From a virus, in IMG/VR virus record IMGVR_UViG_3300022849_000036, positions 1 through 55,292 of that record: a stretch of DNA of 55,292 bases. One strand, 5' to 3'. A model generated the notes under the pieces. The model saw only the letters and a list, made by a program, of their open reading frames with translations, did not search any database and was not told the origin of the DNA. Positions 48,018 to 55,254 of this stretch are shown piece after piece. A program made the translations under genes and the position numbers. Numbering within the stretch: position 1 is the stretch's first letter; each line of letters begins with the position of its first letter.

Positions 48018-48467
48018 TTAGTCTTCGTCTGGCAGCATGACGGTAATCACAGGCTCGGCATTGTCGCCGGGACCGCAAACGGCCTTGAGTTGCACGGTTT
48101 CCTGTTTGGTGCGCGCGGTGCGCTTGCCGTCGACGTATACCCAATTCCACACGCACACGGAAAAGAAAAGCGTGCTCTCGTTTCCGCCGTTCTTTATGGC
48201 AAATTTGAGCATGGTCAGCACGTCCCATAGTCGCCCGCTTAGGTCTTGGGCAGGGGGTAGGGGCTCGCCAAGCTCTTGCACTGTGCGAGCAAAAGAGGTC
48301 TGCGTCATGGCGAGAGGAAATTTGATACCGGCCTCTTTGAGAATGTTCAGGCCACGGCGAAAGGTGAAAGACGGGTCCGACAGATCCACCAAAACGCCGT
48401 CGTCAATCGCCTGCGCGCGCGTGTAGCTGTAAATGACCTTGCCAAAAAACTCATCCTGTTCAGGCAT
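48018..48467 (-). CDS. DUF6573-like phage/plasmid protein (149 aa)
   Basis: VIYSYTRAQAIDDGVLVDLS near the N-terminus and KFPLAMTQ, then VYVDGKRTARTKQETVQLKA match a small protein family I know as DUF6573, common on phages and plasmids. Role unknown. GGAGAA precedes the start. Confidence 0.7.
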   Translation of the reverse strand: MPEQDEFFGKVIYSYTRAQAIDDGVLVDLSDPSFTFRRGLNILKEAGIKFPLAMTQTSFARTVQELGEPLPPAQDLSGRLWDVLTMLKFAIKNGGNESTLFFSVCVWNWVYVDGKRTARTKQETVQLKAVCGPGDNAEPVITVMLPDED

Positions 48468-48482
48468 ACTCTGTTTCTCCTT

Positions 48483-48536
48483 GCGGCTGTGCCGCCGTTA
48501 AAAATCTGTTGCCTATCAAAGTCCGGAATCTGGACT
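48483..48536 (-). promoter_or_regulatory. Leader module, copy 7, joined to an AGTCCGG palindrome
   Basis: GCGGC-ACA-GCCGC (48483-48495), TTTGATAGGCAAC at 48508-48520, and AGTCCGGAATCTGGACT at 48520-48536. The palindrome shares its outer base with the box. Confidence 0.6.
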
Positions 48537-48544
48537 CTGTTAGA

Positions 48545-48724
48545 TTACGCTTTTTCGCTTTCTTCAAACTGCTTTTTCAGGTCGTCCAAGTTACTTTCCA
48601 ATCGCTCAAGCCGATAAAGAATTTCCCGCGTGGCGTGGTTCCTCTGTATGTCCGCCCGAAACGACCAGAAAGCGGTGATGGTCAAAACTACACAAAAAAT
48701 GTCGATGATCATTTGTGCGTTCAC
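48545..48724 (-). CDS. Membrane-anchored coiled-coil protein (59 aa)
   Basis: Start GTG 48724 with GGGAGG upstream. IIDIFCVVLTITAFWSF is a membrane span and the C-terminus is a heptad-like ILYRLERLESNLDDLKKQF. Overlaps none; pairs with the next small protein, which has the same design. Confidence 0.55.
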   Translation of the reverse strand: MNAQMIIDIFCVVLTITAFWSFRADIQRNHATREILYRLERLESNLDDLKKQFEESEKA

Positions 48725-48731
48725 TGGCTTC

Positions 48732-48869
48732 TTACCTCCCGATTTTCTTTTCCAGCTCTTCAAAGCGTTCAGCGTTACGGCGCTCTACCCTGTCGATGCG
48801 GTCTTCAATTCGCAAGAATGCAAGGGCGATGAGAAACCAACCAATGCAAAAAACCGTAGTTAAAACCAT
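48732..48869 (-). CDS. Membrane-anchored coiled-coil protein (45 aa)
   Basis: MVLTTVFCIGWFLIALAFLR is a span, followed by a charged helix (IDRVERRNAERFEELEKKI). AAGGA precedes it. It is arranged like its neighbour at 48545, so the two may pair, for instance as a small spanin or toxin-like set; this is a guess. Confidence 0.5.
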   Translation of the reverse strand: MVLTTVFCIGWFLIALAFLRIEDRIDRVERRNAERFEELEKKIGR

Positions 48870-48880
48870 CGCCGTTCCTT

Positions 48881-48902
48881 GCCCGCGTACAGGCCCACGG
48901 GC
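48881..48902 (-). promoter_or_regulatory. Second leader hairpin type, copy 1
   Basis: GCCCG/CGGGC stem with a loop containing GTACAGGCCCA on the plus strand, directly before AAGGA of the 45-aa gene. Confidence 0.5.
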
Positions 48903-48912
48903 GGGCACGGTG

Positions 48913-49008
48913 CTAGTGCTGAAGGAAATGCCGGACTAGAGCATAGCCCAATGCGTACAGCGCAAGAGAGATGGGCAAGGCAAAGCGCACGGCGCGATTA
49001 AATCGCAT
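48913..49008 (-). CDS. Tiny membrane protein (31 aa)
   Basis: MRFNRAVRFALPISLALYAL, one span with a basic N-terminus. GAGGAAA precedes it. Overlaps the end of the gene at 48998, a sign of coupling. Confidence 0.45.
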   Translation of the reverse strand: MRFNRAVRFALPISLALYALGYALVRHFLQH

Positions 49009-49321
49009 TCTGCTTTTTCCTCTTTTCCGCGTAGAAAGCGAGTGCCTCGGCTTTCAGCGCATCGATAGCTGCAGGCGTGAAAACGCTGGAGTGTTGCGTG
49101 TTCAAATTCTTTTGAGTGGCACGGGCAAGGGTGCGCAAAAGAACCTTGCGAAAATCGCCAAACACTTCGAACGTGAGCATTCCATCTTTCACAAAATGGA
49201 TGTGAGCGGCGGAAACAAGGCGGCCGTCGTCATACTTTTCGGTGCTGATTTCCATCTGTGCCGCGCATTCTGCGATGTCAAGTTCCGGGATTGAAATAAT
49301 CTGTTTCGGTTCCTGTGCCAC
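48998..49321 (-). CDS. Hypothetical protein (107 aa)
   Basis: MAQEPKQIISIPELDIAECA and so on, soluble, with KALKAEALAFYAEKRKK at the end. No family recognised. Confidence 0.55.
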   Translation of the reverse strand: MAQEPKQIISIPELDIAECAAQMEISTEKYDDGRLVSAAHIHFVKDGMLTFEVFGDFRKVLLRTLARATQKNLNTQHSSVFTPAAIDALKAEALAFYAEKRKKQNAI

Positions 49322-49339
49322 GGTGAAAGCTCCATTCTT

Positions 49340-49424
49340 GGCGCTGTGCGCCTGTTAAAGGTGAAAAGTTTGGACGCCTATCAAAAAAGTGTCCGCTATC
49401 AAATGCGAGTCCGGATTCCGGACT
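49340..49424 (-). promoter_or_regulatory. Leader module, copies 8 and 9, plus palindrome
   Basis: GGCGC-ACA-GCGCC hairpin (49340-49352), two TTTGATAG boxes (49373-49385 and 49391-49403) 18 bases apart, then AGTCCGGATTCCGGACT (49408-49424). Confidence 0.6.
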
Positions 49425-49430
49425 ATGCGC

Positions 49431-49877
49431 CTAGTCTTCGCTCCCCCGCGTCACCTGTTCGAAGTCGAATCCATCCGGACAGCTCGGACCGCTCGCATCG
49501 CAGACAGACCACTGCGCGCCGCTCGGGTGGTGTTCAATCCACCATTGGCCATGCTCGAAAAAGGTTGAAAGGTTGCGCCGCTTGAGTGCCTTATGGGCCG
49601 CTTTGAGAATGCGTACGTCCATGGCTGGCGTGTTGGTTTCAGTGTTCAGCATTCGCGTAAAGGATGATAGACAATTAAATCCCTGTCCTATTCCGGTGCC
49701 GGTACTGCGATAGGCTGCAGGCCAATTGCGGACAGACTTTACTAGATACGTCGCACAGTCAATTTCTGTTTTTCCGGTAAAGACGGGTTGACCGTCCAAA
49801 GACACAATATGTTTGCCGGGAATGCTGCACACTTGAATTAGTTTTGGTGATAGTTGCTGGATCTTTGCGAGTGTCAT
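49431..49877 (-). CDS. Hypothetical protein (148 aa)
   Basis: Starts MTLAKIQQLSPKLIQV at 49877. The C-terminal part has WWIEHHPSGAQWSVCDASGP, a pattern seen in phage proteins of unknown role. AAGGAA is about 15 bases upstream after the second hairpin type. Confidence 0.6.
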   Translation of the reverse strand: MTLAKIQQLSPKLIQVCSIPGKHIVSLDGQPVFTGKTEIDCATYLVKSVRNWPAAYRSTGTGIGQGFNCLSSFTRMLNTETNTPAMDVRILKAAHKALKRRNLSTFFEHGQWWIEHHPSGAQWSVCDASGPSCPDGFDFEQVTRGSED

Positions 49878-49897
49878 CGGTAGTCTCTCGTTTCCTT

Positions 49898-49920
49898 GCC
49901 CGCGTATCATGCCCACGGGC
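49898..49920 (-). promoter_or_regulatory. Second leader hairpin type, copy 2
   Basis: GCCCG/CGGGC stem, loop with GTATCATGCCCA on the plus strand, next to AAGGAA. Confidence 0.5.
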
Positions 49921-49930
49921 AGGCGAAAGG

Positions 49931-50368
49931 TTAGTGGTAAGTGGCGGGCGCATCGGGCAAAGCATGCCCTGCCAGCTCTTCGAACTTTGCAATGGTCATG
50001 CAGCCGGTAAAACTCTCACGTTGCGCATAAATTGCGCGTGGAATTAGTTTACCTTTTTCGCCGGTGGCGCTGCTAAAAATGGCGTGAACCATATCATTTC
50101 CAGCGTTCAGGCCAGCGGAAAGGACAAACTCGCCTGCCGCGATTGCCGCCGCGCGCTCCGCCAGTTCAGCGGCAAATTGCAGATGCCTTTTTTCGCATCC
50201 TTGCGCACGGTGAGCGGCTCGCCCGAAGTGTTCCGCGTGCGCCTTGTGGCAAGCGGGGCAGGCCGCGACGGGTTGGCACCATTCAAACGGGCAACGATAC
50301 TTTCTCGCGCCCTCTGCGCCGCAATAGTCGCACAACAAACGACCGCTTTGACTGTAGCAGTAACCCAT
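49931..50368 (-). CDS. Zinc-ribbon protein (145 aa)
   Basis: CDYCGAEG, CPFEWC and CPACHKAH are three cysteine-pair groups at the N-terminus; the rest is helical and alanine-rich, with a FEELAGHALPDAPATYH tail. Probably binds zinc. One base separates it from the next gene. Confidence 0.6.
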   Translation of the reverse strand: MGYCYSQSGRLLCDYCGAEGARKYRCPFEWCQPVAACPACHKAHAEHFGRAAHRAQGCEKRHLQFAAELAERAAAIAAGEFVLSAGLNAGNDMVHAIFSSATGEKGKLIPRAIYAQRESFTGCMTIAKFEELAGHALPDAPATYH

Positions 50369-50605
50369 CTAGAGCCCCTTTCCGGCCAGAATTGCCGTGC
50401 GTGCGCGTTTCTTGAATCCTGCTGTGAACCATTCCGGATTATCCCAGCCAATTTGCCCTGTGCCGTAGTCGATTGGATAATCGGTGCGATAGCCGTCTTT
50501 TGTAGCAGCAACATACTCCCGTTTGCCGTTGATTGTTGCCGTTACCAGTGCCTCACCATTCGCCGCAACGTATACGGTGCGCTCATCTTCAAAAGTCGTG
50601 TACAT
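50369..50605 (-). CDS. Small hypothetical protein (78 aa)
   Basis: MYTTFEDERTVYVAANGEAL, then TATINGKREYVAATKDGYRT; beta-rich, no motif. Abuts neighbours on both sides. Confidence 0.55.
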   Translation of the reverse strand: MYTTFEDERTVYVAANGEALVTATINGKREYVAATKDGYRTDYPIDYGTGQIGWDNPEWFTAGFKKRARTAILAGKGL

Positions 50606-50610
50606 AGCCG

Positions 50611-51417
50611 TTACTCTCCGATCAAACGAAAGATGCGAAAATCGGCCTTCTGATAAACGCTGTTATGTGCGCGCACGTCATTTTCGCTGAAAAACCAAAC
50701 GAGCGCCGCGCGCTTTTCTCCCGAGTCATACATCCGGGAAAGCTGAACGGGCTCGCCGAGACTGCCGCTATAGGAAATAGCGCCGCCAAGGTAAAAACCC
50801 TGATTCTCTTCCGCTGTGTACATGGTGGGTTGGATTGTGTCCTTCGAGCAAAGCGCAATGCGGAATTGTCCCTTGGGAGTGTCCAGCCAATCGCCAACGC
50901 GCGGCCCTTGAATCGCGTCATAGTCGCGCATGCGCTCGGCGAGAATAATCGCGTTTTTGATGCTGGCAGAGACGGCAGAGTTAAACCATGGCTCGACCTG
51001 AAAGCGGTTTAACTCCATGCTTCTATCAAAGTAGATAGGGCTCGGAATCGGGCGCATAGGCTCGGGGTCGCCCCAGTCGGCAAGGCCATATTTTTTGACT
51101 TTCAGCGCGTAATCGGCCATATAATCGGCGCGCATGCGGTACAGCTCGCCCACGAATAGCGAATACGTTCCCATGCTCCATCTGTACGGGAAAGGCTCGC
51201 TCAAACCGTGAACTGCGCGAATCACAGCGCCACCTTGACGGCTCAAAATGTTGCGCTCGAATGCCGTCGCGTCGCCGTTATGATTAAACGTGGTGCGCAT
51301 GTAATCGAGCGTATGCTGTGGGGCGGAGTAGGTTTCAATCTGCCTCACTGTGTCGTGACCAAAAACGTCGTAACACACTTGATCCTGATAACTCACATGG
51401 AATTGAATCCTGAACAT
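50611..51417 (-). CDS. Hypothetical protein (268 aa)
   Basis: Start at 51417 with AAAGGA upstream. Contains FRIQFHVSYQDQVCYDVFGH and ALCSKDTIQPTMYTAEENQG. No domain recognised. Preceded by the DUF932-like gene and probably cotranscribed. Confidence 0.55.
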   Translation of the reverse strand: MFRIQFHVSYQDQVCYDVFGHDTVRQIETYSAPQHTLDYMRTTFNHNGDATAFERNILSRQGGAVIRAVHGLSEPFPYRWSMGTYSLFVGELYRMRADYMADYALKVKKYGLADWGDPEPMRPIPSPIYFDRSMELNRFQVEPWFNSAVSASIKNAIILAERMRDYDAIQGPRVGDWLDTPKGQFRIALCSKDTIQPTMYTAEENQGFYLGGAISYSGSLGEPVQLSRMYDSGEKRAALVWFFSENDVRAHNSVYQKADFRIFRLIGE

Positions 51418-51494
51418 AGGGGCGCATCCTTTGAATGTTGTGGCTGTACGGTGAAGAAAATGGGCAGACATTGCGCCTGCCCTGTACGTGCGAG

Positions 51495-52442
51495 CTAGGC
51501 AGCTACGGCCGCGCCTTTCAGCTCTGCCATGCGTTCCGCCAGTTGCCACAAAGCTCTGTTCAGGCGTACATCTTGATCGATGCCGCGAACCTCGCGCGTC
51601 GTAACGCGGCGCATGGTGCGGCGGCCGGTCTGCGGGTCTGTGCCGTGCTGCATGCCATGCAGGCCGCCGCGCACAACGTTTTCCTGTACGACGTTCAGAG
51701 TGTGCCAGAGGTCCGGTTTCGGCGCGGTAGGGGTGCGCCAGTTGATCAGGCCGGTAGCATCTGCCTCACGACGCGGGCGAAGAAGTTGCTCGGCGGTAAT
51801 CGGCGATGTAATTTTGCCCTCTACATCGGCAAAGCGAAGCTGGCGCGCCGCATCGGCGAATGCGCCTTGCTCGCCTGCCGTGAGTTGCAACTGATTCCAC
51901 TCATCGGCGCGTGCGAGCGCTTTTTCGCTCTGGCCGACAATCTGAAAAGATCCTTCAATCACATCGCGAACAATGTCGCCCTTATGCTGGATGGAGAGCA
52001 TTTCAACCGTGGAATCTGAAACCATAAGGCCATTCGAGCAAACGAGACGGAAAAGACCGGCGCTCAATTTATACGCGCTCGTGCCGTCGTGGCTGTTCAC
52101 AAGCACGACTTCGGGAACGGAATCGCCGACTTTCTGAATTGCGGAGAAAGAATCGGGGTGACGGAAGCGAATCATATGCTTTGTGTATTCGGCCTTGCCC
52201 GCGACACGCGAGCGGCCTTGCGTAGCCTTGAAGGGCTGGAAACCTTCGTGCATAAGGCCGTCGATAACGTCCGAAGTGGGGATATAGGTATATCGCGCAG
52301 AGCGGGATTCGTGCGCGGACGTGGCGAACGCGCTAGGCGCGTAATGGCGCAATTCATCCATGGAAAGCGGATTCTGCAGGCGAAGAGCTACGCTAGGATT
52401 GATTGCCGCGCCGATAGAAAAATTGTGTGCAAAAGTGTTCAT
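51495..52442 (-). CDS. DUF932-family protein (315 aa)
   Basis: VVLVNSHDGTSAYKLSAGLF followed by RLVCSNGLMVSD is the DUF932 core found on phages and plasmids; the flanks are helical and alanine-rich. Role not known; some are next to DNA-transfer or anti-defence genes. CAAGGGGG precedes the start. Confidence 0.85.
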   Translation of the reverse strand: MNTFAHNFSIGAAINPSVALRLQNPLSMDELRHYAPSAFATSAHESRSARYTYIPTSDVIDGLMHEGFQPFKATQGRSRVAGKAEYTKHMIRFRHPDSFSAIQKVGDSVPEVVLVNSHDGTSAYKLSAGLFRLVCSNGLMVSDSTVEMLSIQHKGDIVRDVIEGSFQIVGQSEKALARADEWNQLQLTAGEQGAFADAARQLRFADVEGKITSPITAEQLLRPRREADATGLINWRTPTAPKPDLWHTLNVVQENVVRGGLHGMQHGTDPQTGRRTMRRVTTREVRGIDQDVRLNRALWQLAERMAELKGAAVAA

Positions 52443-52553
52443 TCTGCCCCCCTTGAGGCTCGGAACTAAGTTCCCGTTTCGCGCTTAAAGTCTCTGACTT
52501 GCGCTCGTTCAGCACGTGGACCGATTACCACGTAGACGGGAAAAACTCCCGCG

Positions 52554-52754
52554 TTAGAACGTCGCCGTATGAATCACGTCTGAGCCGTCTTCGCGCTCGC
52601 AAAGATTCACAGAGATTAAATACTGCTTTCTGGCAGGTACTTGCAATTGCGCGGCCACAAGCTTCTGTGCTGCAAGCATCGATTCGGCGTAGACTTCCAC
52701 GCGCTTTCCCTGATAAAAACAAACGTAACCGCATAAACCTTTTTCCATGCTCAT
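52554..52754 (-). CDS. Small widespread phage/plasmid protein (66 aa)
   Basis: CGYVCFYQGKRVEVYAESML, then KLVAAQLQVPARKQYLISVN is a widely found small protein of unknown role. GGAGAGAGAGGAA precedes the start. Expression is probably set by the palindromes at 52789. Confidence 0.7.
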   Translation of the reverse strand: MSMEKGLCGYVCFYQGKRVEVYAESMLAAQKLVAAQLQVPARKQYLISVNLCEREDGSDVIHTATF

Positions 52755-52788
52755 TGTGTGTTCCTCTCTCTCCTGAACTGATATAACC

Positions 52789-52836
52789 CTATCATGATAG
52801 TTACGGCATTGCAACTATAAATCGTAATGCCGTAAC
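52789..52836 (-). promoter_or_regulatory. Promoter with two palindromes
   Basis: CTATCATGATAG (52789-52800) and an eleven-base inverted repeat GTTACGGCATT/AATGCCGTAAC (52800-52836). On the minus strand TTGCAA, 17 bases, TAGGGT can be a -35/-10 lying across both. Typical of a repressor-controlled promoter. Confidence 0.55.
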
Positions 52837-52842
52837 AGATTG

Positions 52843-53484
52843 TTATTTATAGATTGCACCGATAGTGCCGTTACCGCCTGCCTGTGCAATGGCATTGCCT
52901 ACGCGCAGGCCGTCTTCTTTGCCGCGCTCGTGCGCCAGAACATAAAGCGCGTCTGAGCCGTCCAAGTCGTAAACCGCGCGCACAGAGTACCCTTCGCGAT
53001 TGATAAAAATGCCGATGTGATTGCAAAGGACATTTTCCTTGTCCGCGACTTTCGTCAATTGAGTAAAGTTTTCCTCATTCCGCACCTTGGCGATAATGGC
53101 CTCATCGGACATACCGGCAGCCGTGCCGTAATCGGTGCAGGAATAAACGCATCCATGCGCCAAAAGATATTCGTTGTACGTCTGTCCTCTATCTTGCCGG
53201 TAAACGCGAAAATCAAATGCACTCCACCATTCGGCGGGCATGGTATCGCAATTCGTTTCCGGAACCTGTCCAGCGCCATTACAGCTCGTGCAGGTTTCCG
53301 TTAGCGTATGGCTGTAAACCTTGCGCATGCCGTTACACTTGCGGCAGCCGTTTTCACCGCCACGTGGGCCGCGTCCGGTTCCTTCGCAGTTGGGGCAGAT
53401 TACCAGCGCTGCAGCGGTTCCCGTTCCGTGGCACCACGTGCAAGGCGTCATTTCCAGCGTAACTTTTTTCCCGTCGCGTTTCAT
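52843..53484 (-). CDS. DnaJ-type zinc-finger protein (213 aa)
   Basis: Four CxxCxG-type motifs in the first 75 residues: CTWCHGTG, CPNCEGTG, CRKCNGMR and CTSCNGAG, the central zinc domain of DnaJ, but without a J domain. The rest is unfamiliar. Could chaperone or bind phage proteins. The start follows a GGGGC-ACA-GCCCC leader hairpin. Confidence 0.8.
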   Translation of the reverse strand: MKRDGKKVTLEMTPCTWCHGTGTAAALVICPNCEGTGRGPRGGENGCRKCNGMRKVYSHTLTETCTSCNGAGQVPETNCDTMPAEWWSAFDFRVYRQDRGQTYNEYLLAHGCVYSCTDYGTAAGMSDEAIIAKVRNEENFTQLTKVADKENVLCNHIGIFINREGYSVRAVYDLDGSDALYVLAHERGKEDGLRVGNAIAQAGGNGTIGAIYK

Positions 53485-53501
53485 GATCGTTTCGCTTTCT
53501 T

Positions 53502-53514
53502 GGGGCTGTGCCCC
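53502..53514 (-). promoter_or_regulatory. Leader hairpin GGGGC/GCCCC
   Basis: Same place relative to the start as at 44657 and 47248, but no TTTGATAG box upstream; instead TTTCACGCATTACTAG. Confidence 0.5.
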
Positions 53515-53535
53515 TGCTAGTAATGCGTGAAAGTC

Positions 53536-53781
53536 TTATTTCTTGATTCTCCAGTATGCGCAAGCATTCGGCGAGTTTTCGCGTAAGGCGTGATCGAATT
53601 CAATCAAGTTGTTTTTGCGCAGATACTCAAAAGCGGCGTTCGAAAGAACGTAGGTGTTAAAGCCGAATGCCTGCATGATGCGCGGCGGGAAATTGTGCAT
53701 TCCATCCGCGCATAGAATCACGACACTGTTATCTTTTTCGATAACAGCTAAAGATTGTTTAATGTTCAGTTTGCTATACAT
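53536..53781 (-). CDS. Small hypothetical protein (81 aa)
   Basis: AAAGGA six bases before the start at 53781. Contains NSVVILCADGMHNFPPRIMQ and AYWRIKK at the end. No family recognised. Confidence 0.6.
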   Translation of the reverse strand: MYSKLNIKQSLAVIEKDNSVVILCADGMHNFPPRIMQAFGFNTYVLSNAAFEYLRKNNLIEFDHALRENSPNACAYWRIKK

Positions 53782-53795
53782 GGGCAATCCTTTTT

Positions 53796-54161
53796 CTAGA
53801 GCGCTGTGTGGTAATCGGCACGATGCGCAATGTAGCTTTCCGCCGTCTCTTCCGGCACGGCATGCGCGATGAAAAACAGCCCCAGCTCATAGTCTGTTGA
53901 GCGCGTATCGTTCGCCAAGATGGACTCCATCCACTTCACGCGGGCAGGATCTACCGGCGCGGGCGCGTCAACCGGCAAACGAAACGACAAAAGCCACGAC
54001 GGCCCAAACGCGTTTCGTAGTTGCTGCAAAAGCGGCGCGCCGTCGAAACCCTGATAGTCTCCGCTCGCCCATGCCGCGCGCAATGCCGCTTTCCACGTGC
54101 GCCCGTGCTGCTTTGCCCATGCCTGTACCGCTGCAAGTTGCTCTGCCGTTTCGTATGCCAT
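53796..54161 (-). CDS. Hypothetical protein (121 aa)
   Basis: N-terminal helix-rich MAYETAEQLAAVQAWAKQHG with GRTWKAALRAAWASGDYQG, a pattern found in small phage and plasmid proteins. Ends AESYIAHRADYHTAL. CAAGGACACAAGG precedes it. Confidence 0.65.
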   Translation of the reverse strand: MAYETAEQLAAVQAWAKQHGRTWKAALRAAWASGDYQGFDGAPLLQQLRNAFGPSWLLSFRLPVDAPAPVDPARVKWMESILANDTRSTDYELGLFFIAHAVPEETAESYIAHRADYHTAL

Positions 54162-54175
54162 TGCCTTGTGTCCTT

Positions 54176-54215
54176 GAGGCTTTGCCTCTGTTAGTCGTGC
54201 GTGATAGTTTGCGCC
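54176..54215 (-). promoter_or_regulatory. Leader hairpin GAGGC/GCCTC
   Basis: GAGGC-AAA-GCCTC (54176-54188), the covarying form of the leader hairpin, preceded on the minus strand by CGCAAACTATCACGCA. The latter recurs near 54476. Confidence 0.5.
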
Positions 54216-54230
54216 GTGTGCGTTATGCAG

Positions 54231-54452
54231 CTAGGCGTAAACGTCTGAGCAAACGTCAATCCCGTGCGCGTCACGCTGTGCCTTGACGAAAGCCTTGGCG
54301 CTCTTTGCCGTCGAAAACTTGCACTCGCCCGCACGTTGCACAAAGGTGGTAGGCGCGGCAATCGGTGTTTTTTTTCCGTCCATGCTCATTACAACTAGAT
54401 GCCCCACTTCCGTCTCCACGTCCCGATTCAACCGTACAAAATACTTTGCCAT
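54231..54452 (-). CDS. Small hypothetical protein (73 aa)
   Basis: MAKYFVRLNRDVETEVGHLV, then KFSTAKSAKAFVKAQRDAHG; a common small phage/plasmid type. AAAAGGAAAAG precedes it. Confidence 0.6.
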   Translation of the reverse strand: MAKYFVRLNRDVETEVGHLVVMSMDGKKTPIAAPTTFVQRAGECKFSTAKSAKAFVKAQRDAHGIDVCSDVYA

Positions 54453-54515
54453 TGCGCTTTTCCTTTTCTGTTATCTTGCGTGATAGTTTGCGCTGTGTGC
54501 GAGCGGGCGCGTTGA

Positions 54516-55040
54516 TTACAGCAGCCGCGTTACAAGCTTCGAGCGGTACGGGACAATCCCAACCATGCCCCAAACTGCCGTATACTCGCCGTCTCCCGAC
54601 AACACAAAGAACGCATCATAGTTTTTCGCGTCCGGTACAGATTCCTTGATCGGCGCTGTATCTTGGCTGTCAGACACAAAGCTGTACTCCGGCCCAAACT
54701 GCGCAACGATTTTTACCTTGCGCTCTTCCGTGTTTGCGCTCTGTTCCTTCCGTTCAAGAATGACGACCGGAAACCGTTTAGTGTCGCGCAGTTTGGTTTT
54801 CATGTACTCGACCCATTCCGCCGCAAGCGGTCCCGAAGCATTGCAGGACGTTGCGTCTAACCAAACATACGCGAACGCCTTAAACAAACATTCCTTGTCA
54901 CAGCCGCAACCCGCGCCATTCTCCAGCCGATAGTTAAAATCGGAAGCAAACGCCTCAACACGGCACGGAAACGCATAGGCGACAATGCGCCCTTTGCTGT
55001 TAATCAACGTCAGTTTGGTATCAGGTTCAGGTGTAAGCAT
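54516..55040 (-). CDS. Hypothetical protein (174 aa)
   Basis: MLTPEPDTKLTLINSKGRIV, with GCGCDKEC in the middle and a beta-rich C-terminal part. GGGAGAGAG precedes the start. No family recognised. Confidence 0.55.
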   Translation of the reverse strand: MLTPEPDTKLTLINSKGRIVAYAFPCRVEAFASDFNYRLENGAGCGCDKECLFKAFAYVWLDATSCNASGPLAAEWVEYMKTKLRDTKRFPVVILERKEQSANTEERKVKIVAQFGPEYSFVSDSQDTAPIKESVPDAKNYDAFFVLSGDGEYTAVWGMVGIVPYRSKLVTRLL

Positions 55041-55073
55041 TGTGTCTCTCTCCCGTGTGCCTTGTAGATTCTT

Positions 55074-55096
55074 GCTCGCGTACCATGCCCACGAGC
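55074..55096 (-). promoter_or_regulatory. Second leader hairpin type, copy 3
   Basis: GCTCG/CGAGC stem, a compensatory change from GCCCG/CGGGC, with the same GTACCATGCCCA loop on the plus strand and AAGAA following. Confidence 0.5.
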
Positions 55097-55107
55097 GGGC
55101 GCATTGG

Positions 55108-55254
55108 TTAAAGGTTTCCGCGAGTAACGCCGCTCACAATGCGGATAGCGTCATACAACGCCTGATCACGCGACGTGCGGTTGGTGAGGATGCGAACCTC
55201 TTTCTTCAGGTATTCCAAGATTCGTACGTTCTGCATGATTCCCTGTGCCGTCAT
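55108..55254 (-). CDS. Small protein at window end (48 aa)
   Basis: MTAQGIMQNVRILEYLKKEV, then NRTSRDQALYDAIRIVSGVT; helical, no motif. GGGAG precedes the start at 55254. Confidence 0.5.
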   Translation of the reverse strand: MTAQGIMQNVRILEYLKKEVRILTNRTSRDQALYDAIRIVSGVTRGNL

